This document shows, piece after piece, positions 13,001 to 25,000 of a DNA stretch of 64,000 nt. This DNA comes from Pycnopodia helianthoides (lineage: Eukaryota; Echinodermata; Asteroidea; Forcipulatida; Asteriidae). Positions within the stretch are counted from its first letter, which is position 1, and each line of letters opens with the position of its first letter. A program made the translations under genes and the position numbers. Under the pieces are notes generated by a model. The model ran no database searches and had not been told where the DNA came from. It saw only the letters and a list, made by a program, of their open reading frames with translations. The stretch spans positions 18,311,094-18,375,093 of the forward strand of contig CM063255.1 of NCBI GenBank assembly GCA_032158295.1, in the 5' to 3' direction.

Positions 13001-16000
13001 GACAAGGTATTGTGGAACTATGTTTTTAAGTATTAGACCTATTCCTTTATATATCACCATGTAATGGTTTATAATAGATTATGTGTGATTCTTTAAAGGT
13101 GCGGTCATAGATTGTTTTTTAAACAAAAGTCGCAATTAAAGTTTCAGCTGAATACAGTGTCTTCGTGCTGAGAAAAAAGTGTCACTGGGTTTTCACACAA
13201 ACGTTGAATCAATCCCCGTTTAGTGAGGTGACAGCGGCTACCAACCTCATCTCTGGCCGCAGCATTCACAAACTGACATCAACCTTCAGACATCTGAGAA
13301 ACAGCTCATGCATGAATCGTTTCTCAGATTCAAATTTTTTTGGGTGAAAATTATCCAAACCATATTGCTTTGAAGTGAATTGTTTCTCAAAATAGTCTAT
13401 CCTATCAACAGCTGCAGTGCTTCTCACCGAAAAAGGTTTTTAAGGTCATTAATTTTTGGAGTACTTACATGTACCAATATAAGTACAAAAACCTAGCATT
13501 TTTTAAACTAAGAAAGTAGCATTTATGAAAACAAGAGGACAGCCTTCAAGTTATCTATCCAACTTTCAGGATCCACACAAAACAAATTTGACTTTGAAAG
13601 GAGAAGGAGGTTCCGATTAAAGGGAGGGTATACTTTTGGGTAATTGTCAAAGACCAGTATCCTCACTTGGTGTATCCCAACATACCTGCAACAAACCTGC
13701 AAAAATTTGGGCTCAGTTGGCCATCAAAGTTGCAAGAGAATAATGGAGAGAAAAAACACCTTCAAGCCTTTCTCAGATTCAAATATTTGGGTGAAAAATT
13801 ACCTCTTTCTCTGAAACTACACTACTACAAAGGGGTTCGATTCTAACAATGTTTTATAGATAGCTCAGTTGGTAGAGCGCCGGTACGTTAATCCGGAGGT
13901 CGTTGGTTCAAATCCCGCTCTAGTCAATTTTTCTTGTTCAACCCCAAACTAAATTTACCCAGTCAGTTTCCCTTGTGGTTCATTACTTGACAATGTTTTA
14001 TAATGTCAGCAGCTCTCCACTGCTCTTTACCAAGTAAGTTTTTATGATCATTATTTTGTGGAGGCATACCCTCCTTTAATTTTCATAAGAACATGCAGAT
14101 CACAATTGTCTGTTAGACTATACCGTTTGGATCCTTGACCAAGACAGGGTTGCTTCCCACAGCAGGCTCACTGATTAATCCAGCCTCATTGATTGCAAAG
14201 ATCCTGAACTCATACTCTCTATCCTCAATCAGATTAGGGATTGTGTAGATTAGTTGCATGACTGGGCTGCGGGTCACTTGAACCTAGGGATTAACGACAG
14301 ATTAGGAATAGTGGATTAGCTGTTTGACAGGGTAAATATCACTTGAACCTTGGGATTAACGACAGATTAGGAATAGTGAAGATTAGCTGTTTGACAGGTT
14401 AAATGTCACTTGAACCTAGGGATTAACGACAGATTAGGAATAGTGAAGATTAGCTGTTTGACAGGGTAAATGTCACTTGAACCTAGGGATTAACGACAGA
14501 TTAGGAATAGTGAAGATTAGCTGTTTGACAGGGTAAATGTCACTTGAACCTAGGGATTAAAGACAGATTAGGAATAGTGAACCTTAGCTGTTTGACAGGT
14601 AAACGTCACTTGAACCTAGGGATCAACGACAGATTAGGAATAGTGAAGATTAGCTGTTTGACAGAGTAAATGTCACTTGAACCTAGGGATTAAAGACAGA
14701 TTAGGAATAGTGAACCATAGCTGTTTGACAGGTTAAAAGTCACTTTGTCTTAGGGATTAAAGACAGATTAGATCATTAAATCAGATGAAGGAATAAGAAT
14801 GGCGAAGAGTATCTGCGTAGATGGGTGATTGGTCATTTGTAAATAGGGATTCTTCTTCAGGTACTATGTTCCTTTAGGATGCCGGTGATCGTGGCTCTCC
14901 ACAGTTTTTCAGCAATTCTTGCTCCTTTACGAGTAATCTGTCACTTTCTGGTGCCCTGTCTGCCATCCAGTGACTTTTGTTAGCCAAGGGAAGAATGTTA
15001 ATCCTAGGTATTACAGACTGATTAGATAAGATAAAGAATAACGAGGATTAGCTGCCTGTCTGGGTTACAGTTTACTTGAATCTAAGGGATTGGATTAAAG
15101 CCATATTCAATCAGATAAGGAATGGTGAGGATTAGCTGCAGGAGCTGCAGTACTGGGTTACAGTTCACATGAACCTAAGGGATTGGATTAAAGACGGATT
15201 AATATTTCTTACCCATCTATCGTTTCCACTCTCAGTCTTTTCAATGGTATACCCAAAGATTGGGCTCCCACCATCTGAATGAGGTCTAGTCCAAGTCAAC
15301 ACCACAAAGTCCTTGCCCATGGAACTGACGTCGGGCTCACCGGGTTTACTTGGCGCATCATAGGGACTCTTAGCGACAATCGCCCCGTCACCAAGGAGAG
15401 GTTTACCAACTCCGATGTCATTCTCTGCCGAGACACGCAGCTCATAGGGGACACCGGTCTGAAGGTTGGGTACTGTGAAGTTAGTCTCAGTCACGTGACT
15501 GGAAACTGAAAAATAATTAGCAGTAGTGTTAAAGTTAGTTCATGGCTAGATTGCACGTACTGCCTGTCTGTGCTCCTCTAATCTACACATTTAAGCCCTT
15601 TTGAAAGTCCAACTGAAGTCCAAACTTCACATGTGACATTTGACAAAGTTAAAAAAATATATATTAGAATTTAGAGGATTCTCTACATTTTTACAAACAA
15701 TGACCTAGGGTCCTTGGTTTCCCTTTGGTCTAAAGGATGAACCCTCCCCAACTGCGGCCCCATCAAGACTTCTAGGGTGTTACATTTCAGAGGATTTACA
15801 GACACTCTACATCAACCCAAATATAGAACTAGAGTGGTGGGCCTGGGTCTCCCCCTTGGTCTAGAGGATGGAGGCCCCCTGAACCTCCTGGGTGTTACAT
15901 TAAAGTGGACTCTTCACTTTGCCAGAAATAAGAAATTAAGGCTGTTTGGCTGGGTCTCCCCTTGGTCTAGAGGATGAAGCCCCCTGAACCTCCTGGGTGT

Positions 16001-19000
16001 TACATTAAAGTGGACTCTTCACTTTGCCAGAAATAAGAAATTAAGGCTGTTTGGCTGGGTCTCCCCTTGGTCAAGAAGATGAAGCCCCCTGAACCTCCTG
16101 GATGTTGCATTTGATGGATTAACAGACTGTACATCACATACACTGATGTTGGAATTTTAATGAGACCAACTAATTTCTTCCAGTGGCAACATCAACTGTT
16201 TCCATACAATTCAGGGACAGAAGAATATCAGTGCTCACAATTACAGTCCAGCCAGACCCATTTTTTTCCAGCCCTGAGTTTCACCCCTACCTGGTATCCA
16301 CTCCGATGTTCCCTCCTCCTTTTTCTCCACAACGTAAGACTTGACCGGGACTCCTCCATTATGATGTGGGGGTTTCCATGATACATGGATGGAGTGATTA
16401 GTCACTTCACCAACCTCTAGAGGGCCTCTTGGTGCACCAGGGGCATCTAAAAAAGAGGAAAAAAGAACATTAAAACTCACTGATTAAACAAACTCATCTC
16501 CCAGTAACAAGCCTTCAATAATACATACCTTTATAATAGATATATAAATAAAACATTTTTAGTTGCTCAATCTCGAGATTAAGCGTATCCCCAGATTGCA
16601 CTCAACTAAGAACTTGATTGATTTATTTAATCATAATAAATTCTCTACAATCCATCATTTGTTTGGTATATTTTTCTATTTGAAAACCCAAGAGTGCTTT
16701 ACATGCAAACTCAGAATAAATAACTTGTAGATTGGAACCCTGACAATTACCTTTTATTAACTGCAGAGCTCGTATCCTGGGCCCTATATCATGGCTCTGC
16801 TCACCGCGGAATTCTGCGCTTACAGTTCCCTTTGTTAGGCAACTAGTTCCACAGGCAGTAAGCGCAGAATTAAACAGTAAGCAGAGCCATAACATTGGGC
16901 CCTGCTGATGACCAGGACACACTCCTCCAAATATATCGAGAACTAACCAAACGGTTTCATTCAGAACGAGAAAAAACTGGCAATAACTGCAGTGCTAGCT
17001 GTATAAAGTAGTTTGTGTCAGTAAGCATTGACCAGCAGAACGAAGACTCCATCATTATTATTGTTATCATCATTATTATTAATAAATCATTACCCAGGAC
17101 TTTGACGGTGAAGGAAGCACTATCAGTTCCAGCATCGTTACCGATGTTAACCTTAAAGTTTGCATTATCATCTGGTTCTGCCGCTTTGACACTCATGACG
17201 GCGTAATCATCAAAGATGTTCACCTTCACACGGCCTTCATCTGAAGAGAAAAAGAAAATTAATAATAATATAACATATGGATTTATCATCCATGAAAAGT
17301 CCCATCAGGAATATTTTCTGCTTAATAGCTTTATGAAATTGGGCCCATTCTTAGTTGTGCCGTTTTGTTGGTGCAGTGCACATTTTTGGCGTTTACACGC
17401 TCACCATATCTTTACATGCAATTTGACTCCCAAAATGGTAGGTCGTGAACGGACAGACCTCACGTGTGACATCAGTGCAAGGGGTCAATACATCAATCCA
17501 TAATTATCCTTGCCCGATGGTTCATTTCCACAAGGGCAAGGCAGTTTTTCCTTACTAAACCGCACCTCTATTATGAGCGAAACGTAAATTTCTACTGGAA
17601 CATTTCGAAAGGAACCAAGGCAATGAAGGCAAGTGCCTCTGTATCGGGGCTCAAATTTTGAGGGGGAAAAGTCCACAAGACCACAGGGCCTGTAGCTCAA
17701 AATGTTTACTGGACCAGAATTGTTTTTACAAGACCAGAAGCAAAATGAGAAAAAAACTTCCTTGCGAGGTTTGACAAGCATTTGACTTGGTTTATTTAGC
17801 GATTTACCTCATTTGTCTCAATGGGTATTAAGTATACTTCAATACTCCACAGAATTGAAAGCCATTTATCAGACTCAAAGTCAACCATGAGCAAGTTCAG
17901 GTGGGCGACTAGTGACTAGACTTACTAGAAACCATAGAGCACAGGAAGATTGACTAGCTCGACTATGCACTGGAGCATGGTCGATCTAGTAAATTCGAGA
18001 GCTACGTCACACACTGTCACACTGTTTCTGGTTAGTCTAGTCACTCTAATCGCCCACCTGAACTTGCTCATTTATGAACTGTACATAATTTGTTTCTGTC
18101 AAGATATTACAGTGAGGTAATTGAAAAACACAAGACGGCCGAGCTTGTCTGGTCAAGAGTTCACTGGCCCGACGCTAAAATCACTGGCCTCCAGCCTGTA
18201 GTCCAGTGTAAAACTCGAGCCCTGAATGTATAAGGCCTGATAGAGAAGTTCAACATCTTTTGTGAATGTCATATTATAATATATATTTACCAACTGGTTC
18301 CCCGTCCCTCGTGCATTGGGCTGTGACCTCCCCTGTGGCAGTGAATGGAATCTTCATCTTGAATGGCTGGCCTACTTCCACTGTCATGTCACGGGGGACC
18401 ATTCCAACTGAAGGAGCCACTACAGGGAAAATGGTAACAACAAAATATGTTAGGTTGTCCTGGACAATTACATCTAAAATCCTGTCAGTTTAACACCCAA
18501 CTTACCCAATTTCGTTTTGAAAATGAATGCTTTGTTACCAATGACAATTGACGTATCGATTTCGTACACAATGGATGCTGGCAGAGTTTTCTCCCTGCCC
18601 CCTCGTACCCAAATCACTGACCCCTGTTGATGGTCCAGCTTAGGTTATCATGACATAATGAGCTGACCAGTGTGTACGATGTGGTTAAGACAATGCAAGT
18701 ATCAAAGTGTGTCAGTGCGTGTTGACAGCGGTTCTTACTGCTGGGTTTCCAAACAATTCTAAATTTTTTTTAAATTGTACCAAAAGAAGACAGATGGGAT
18801 ATAGATTTCAGAGGTCAAGAGTTCAACCAACTTACTGTGAACGACGAGTTTAGCTTTGCACTTCTCAGTGCCGTTCTTGTTGCTAGCTTCGCAGGTATAC
18901 TCTCCGGAATCAGCATCTTTGAGGTCATTGAAGGTCAAGAAGAAGACTTCATCATGCTGACGAGCACTCATCCTTGCGCCTGGGTAGATCTCAAGACCAT

Positions 19001-22000
19001 TCTTGTACCTGGTGTCAAGAATAAGAGAAAATCAATTTTTTTGTAATATAAATAACAATAAAACAACTACTTTTTATTAGCCATTATCTATGAGCGTCTC
19101 AAAGCGCAAATATCATTGTTTATTTCAAGCAAGGTTTTTGAAGTTTCTGGAATGATGTTTTTGAAGTTTCTGGAATTATGAACCCATTTATGTAGCACCT
19201 TGTAAGGGTTTACAAGGTGATATGGCGCAGAAACACAGAGCCAATCCCCACTTGACGAGAAGAAGTAGCTGTTGATTGTTTGTTTGCTTAAACACACGGT
19301 TGACAGCCACAGACGTGGCACAAACACCCTTTTTTTCCATAGAATGGCGTGTCGTGGCCGAGCGATAAGAGCACTGGACTCAAGCTCTGGTGTTTTTGAT
19401 CAGCAGATGCATGGTTCGAGTCAAGTCTTGATACTTGGGTCCTTAAGTAAGACACTTAACCATTATTCTGCGTCCTTTGGATGGGACGTAAGGCCGTAGG
19501 TCCCGTGTGTTGTGTAATGCACGTAAAAGAACCAGTGCACTTATCGTAAAGAGAAGGGGGTTTGCCACGGTCTTCCTGGTTTGATTGGCTGCATACATTG
19601 CGCCAGAGCACCTTGTAATGGTGCAATGTATACGAAAAAGGTATCATACTTCAAAAAGTAGCTCACATACCTTGCAGGATAATTTTATAACAATGTTGGA
19701 GCGCCATGATGACGGATTTGAGCGCTATAAGAAGCCACTGTTATTACTATTATAATATCATTATTAATTCTAAAAAAAACAAAGAGTAATTTACAGCTTT
19801 GTCAATCTTACCATTTGACGGTAGGATCTGGTTTGCCACTAACAGCACATTCAAACCTGGTAGTATCACCTTGACATCCAGTGATGTTCTCAAGCCTTCT
19901 ATCAAAGAATGGAGCCGTTCCCTCTGTAGCAATAAACACAACAAATCAACAATAAAAAAAACATTAAGAAAATTATTTAAGATAACTGCTGATGATCACA
20001 CAACCTAACTCCTGGACGACACATCGGTCAAGGCCCACATCAAGGCTGCATGGCTCTATTAACAAACCAAGCCACAGGCCACAAGCCACAAGCCACAAGC
20101 CACTCGGATGTCACCTGCCAAGATCAGCTTGGTGCCGATTAAACAGATCATGGCCATGGTTGATTCCTGTCAAACACTGTTCTGAATGGGCTTGACTGCT
20201 AGTGCAGCCTGTGAGCTTTCACATCACCAGTGACTCACTTTTCACAGCCTTAATATGTGTCTCTGAGTAGCTTGGCTCACTTGGATTAGTTATATTCCAT
20301 AGAATACAATCCACCTGACATACTCATAGTGACAGGCTCAATTACTCAAATACTCACTGAATGCCTCTTTAGCCTTAATGGGTTTCTGTGAGTAGCTTGG
20401 CTCACTTGGATTAGTTATATTCCATAGAATACAATCCACCTGACATGCTCATTGTGAGAGGCTCAATTACTCAAATACTCACTGAATGCCATCTTTAGCC
20501 TTAATGGGTTCCTGTGAGTAGCTTGGCTCACTTGGATTAGTTATATTCCATAGAATACAATCCACCTGACATACTCATAGTGACAGGCTCAATTACTCAA
20601 ATACTCACTGAATGCCTCTTTAGCCTTAATGGGTTTCTGTGAGTAGCTTGGCTCACTTGGATTAGTTATATTCCATAGAATACAATCCACCTGACATGCT
20701 CATTGTGAGAGGCTCAATTACTCAAATACTCACTGAATGCCTCTTTAGCCTTAATGGGTTTCTGTGAGTAGCTTGGCTCACTTGGATTAGTTATATTCCA
20801 TAGAATACAATCCACCTGACATGCTCATTGTGAGAGGCCAATTACTCAAATACTCACTGAAACCTCTTTGACACCATAATGGGTGTCGTAAGCACTTGGC
20901 TCATGGCTTATGACAATCCAAGAATACAATCCACCTGACATACTCATAGTGAGAGCTTAATTACTCAAATACCCACTGAATGCCTCTTTAGCCTTAATGG
21001 GTTTCCTGTGAGTAGCTTGGCTCACTTGGATTAGTTATATTCCATAGAATACAATCCACCTGACATACTCATAGTGAGAGGCTCAATTACTCAAATACTC
21101 ACTGAATGCCTCTTTAGCCTTAATGGGTTTCTGTGAGTAGCTTGGCTCACTTGGATTAGTTATATTCCATAGAATACAATCCACCTGACATACTCATAGT
21201 GAGAGGCTCAATTACTCAAATACTCACTGAATGCCTCTTTAACCTTAATTGGTTCTGTGAGTAGCTTGGCTCACTTGGATTAGTTATATTCCATAGAATA
21301 CAATCCACCTGACATACTCATAGTGAGAGCTCAATTACTCAAATACTCACTGAATGCCTCTTTAGCCTTAATGGGTTCCTGTGAGTAGCTTGGCTCACTT
21401 GGATTAGTTATATTCCATAGAATACAATCCACCTGACATACTCATAGTGAGAGGCTCAATTACTCAAATACTCACTGAATGCCTCTTTAACCTTAATGGG
21501 TGTCTGCGAGTAGCTTGGCTCACTGGGTCCTGCAGCATTCTCAGCATAACTCGTACTTCATACTCCTTCCCATCCTCAAGCCCATCCAGGTAAAGTTGGA
21601 TCCTTGAGAGGTACCGTTAACCTTTGCCATGTTGGTGCACCAATCTCACGTTTCTCAACCGTGTAGCCTGACTATGTAAAGTTGCAGAACATCAACATAT
21701 AGGCTTATATCTACCTAAAAGAAATTACACCATTGGATTATTCAGCCCTTCCATGGAAAACAGTCCAATGGAAATTTTGGTTTTATATAAGATCATTCTG
21801 AGTAATTGAGGGGCTTTTTCATTTCTGAAAGTTTCAAAGAATAGCATATCTTATCTGGCCTATTTACACTTGTACAGTTTTTTATGGCAAAAACGCTATC
21901 TCTGTCTTGAGTCATGTACATTTATCTGTACATATTTGGTAATAAACCAAGGATGTCCATAAGTGAACTTAACATTGCAGCTGTATGAACTTTAGAATCA

Positions 22001-25000
22001 GTGAGTTCAGTGGAAATATTTTTTGGAGGATTGGTATGGTATGAACTTGAATCAGTGACTTTCAGATGGAAATTCTTGGAGGATTGTACTGGTATAACTT
22101 TGAATCAGTGAGCTTTCAGATGGAAATATTTCTCTGGAGGATTGTACTGGCATGAACTTTAGAATAGTGAGCTTTCAGATGGAAATATTTCTCTGGAGGA
22201 TTGGTACGGTATGAAACTTTAGAATCAGTGAGCTTTCAGATGGAAATATTTCTCTGGAGGATTGGTACTGGCATGAACTTGATCAGTGAACTTTCAGATG
22301 GAAATATTTCTCTGGAGGATTGGTACTAGCATGAACTTTAGAATTGGTAAACTTTCAAAAGGGAAATATTTCTACTGATATGAACTTTAGAATCAGTGAG
22401 ATTTCAGATGAAATATTCTCTTGAGGATTGGTAACTGGCGTGATTGGTATGATCATTTACAATTATATCTCTGGAGGATTGGTACTGGTAAGAATCTTTA
22501 TCTAATCGGTGAGCTTTCAGATTGAGTCTGATCATTTGTTCTTATAGTTATCAGTATTCGTCTTTCAAACCAATGCTACTTACCAGTGATACGACTGCCA
22601 CCGTCTGAAGACGGTGCTGACCAAGTCAGATCAGCAGAATTAGGAGTAACACTCTCTACTTCAGGTACACCTGGCTGGTCAGCCACAGCTACAAACAAAA
22701 AGGCACAAAGAAGTTTTACAAGGTTGACAATTTCAAGTTGAAGCTGAACCCTAATGAAACTGCTAGCAGTAAAGTAGCTTGATGTGAAGAAAGCCTTTGC
22801 CAACCTTCCAACAGTAACAGCCATGTCTGTAAGAGCGCAAGAGAAGAACTCCCACCCGGTGCTGACTCAAGCTGGGCTCTATAGAAATGCCTCGACCGAC
22901 TCGGACTATGTACTGATCGCTGCAGAGCAATGCTCAAGGAATCTGAACGACCAGGATGTGACCTGCATATGGGGGTCTAAACCACAAACCATGGATCACC
23001 TACTAAAATGTCCCCTACTGGGGCAGAAATGGGATGCTGAGTTCAACAAAAGTGCCAAAGACTGCGTTCAGTTCTGGCTGAAACACAACATCTACCACAT
23101 GTGGACACAATAAGAAGTTGAAGCATGTCATGGCTGAGCAGTCTAGGGCATCAGACTCAAGTTCTGACGGCTCAGTCATTGAGTGTGGGTTGAAATCTTG
23201 GTTAAGACAGTTGAGTCCTTAGACAAGACACCTGACTACAATTGCTTCTCATCACCCAGGAGTAAATGGGTACCTTTAAGGGTAGAGGTTGTTGATGTGA
23301 ATGATTATCAACCCGTGCACCGTTTGGCTGCTGGTGCTGCAAACTCCTAAGGAGTTGAGATGGCCTTTGAACAGGAGTGGGTGAAGGGTAAGGCGCTTTG
23401 ATTGAATTGTCTGAAAAAAGCACCTATGATATTTCTCAGGGATGAGATTTGGTGCATGTGAAATGTCCTGAAAACTGGCTTGTAGGCCTGGGGTCGATTT
23501 CACAAAACTCTTCCTAACTTAGGACTAGTCCTAGGCAACGCTAAGAGATAGGACTAGTCCTAAGTTAGGACCAGTACTTAGGACTAGTCCTATCTCTTAG
23601 CATTGCCTAGGACTAGTCCTAAGTTAGGAAGAGTTTTGTGAAATCGACCCCAGGGTTCCTCCCTTATTCTAGACCTGGCACTTCTGCAATGTTACAATTC
23701 AGGAGGTTTGTGCATCAACAGAAATACAAAGCTAAAGATTTGGGCAAAATGTGGACAATTTCTTTCTCCCTTTGGCAACTGACTGGTTTACTTCTTTTGA
23801 GAAAAGAGGAGGCTATCAGAAAATCAGGAAATCAGGAAAATCCGAAGGAATCACATGCCTGATGTATTGCTTGTAATCATAGTTATTATTAAGAGAGGTT
23901 TGCGGTAACACCATGTTAAAATCTCTTTTGAGTAGTGTTGGTTGGTGGTTAACGACTCAACGTTTCGATCAGTATGCTCTGATCGTCTTCAGGAGAATGC
24001 TGGACTCTGTTGCTTGATACTGCTTATGTACTAGAGATTTTAACATGGTGTTACCGCAAACCTCTCTTAGTTATACTTCCACCATGCAAAGTTTAAAATT
24101 CTACATAGTTGTTATTATTGAAGTTAAATTAATATTTTGAAGGAGACACAACCTAATGGTGAACTTACAGCACTGAGATTTCGGGATGACTGCGTTGGAT
24201 GGTCTACTTGGGGGGCTCATTCCAGCCGAGTTCTTAGCAATCACTCGGAACTCATACTCAAGTGTGTCTTTCAGATTACTCAAGGAAAGCCTGGTGTCCT
24301 TTACCAAGTAACTATTGCACTGTAGAATACAAACAAAAGAGAGTATAACCAGGCTAGATAATTAAGAGATAGCCTGGTGTAATTTACCAAGTAAACATTG
24401 CACTGTGGGATACAATCAAAAACGAGTAATACCAAGCTAGATTACTCAAGGATAGCCTGGTGTCCTTTACCAAGTAACTATTGCACTGTAGGATACAATA
24501 CAAAGAGAATATAACCAGGCTAGATAATTAAGAGATAGCCTGGTGTCATTTACCAAGTAAACATTGCACCGTGGGATACAATAAAAAAAACAGTATTACC
24601 AAGCTAGATTACACAAGGATAGCCTGGTGTCTTTCACCAGATAACTACTGCACTTTAATAGATGATAAATTTGCATCCAGGATAAAGACTATTATTTGGT
24701 TTTTACCCTAACACCGGTGTGTAAAGCACTGCCTACTCAGTACTTTCCTGAGTCTTGTAAAAAAAATCCACAGGCATGTTACTACGACCTTTGCCATTCT
24801 AGAGCAGATGTCCTACCAACTAGACCACTGAGATTGCCCGGTAGATAGAGGCAGTTCAAATCCTGTATCTTAGCAGCGGGCACCACAACAATTTAATATT
24901 TGTTGAAGTTTGCATCAAGAAAAAATGTTATCATTTGTGTTTACCCATACACCGATGTGTTTAAAGCACTGTATACTCAGTACTTTCCTGAGTCCTGTGA

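Noticed and set aside
13857..13925. A functional tRNA-Asn gene
   Set aside because: D arm, anticodon loop and T box are visible but the acceptor stem does not pair, and several similar heads share a non-tRNA tail, so it is a SINE.
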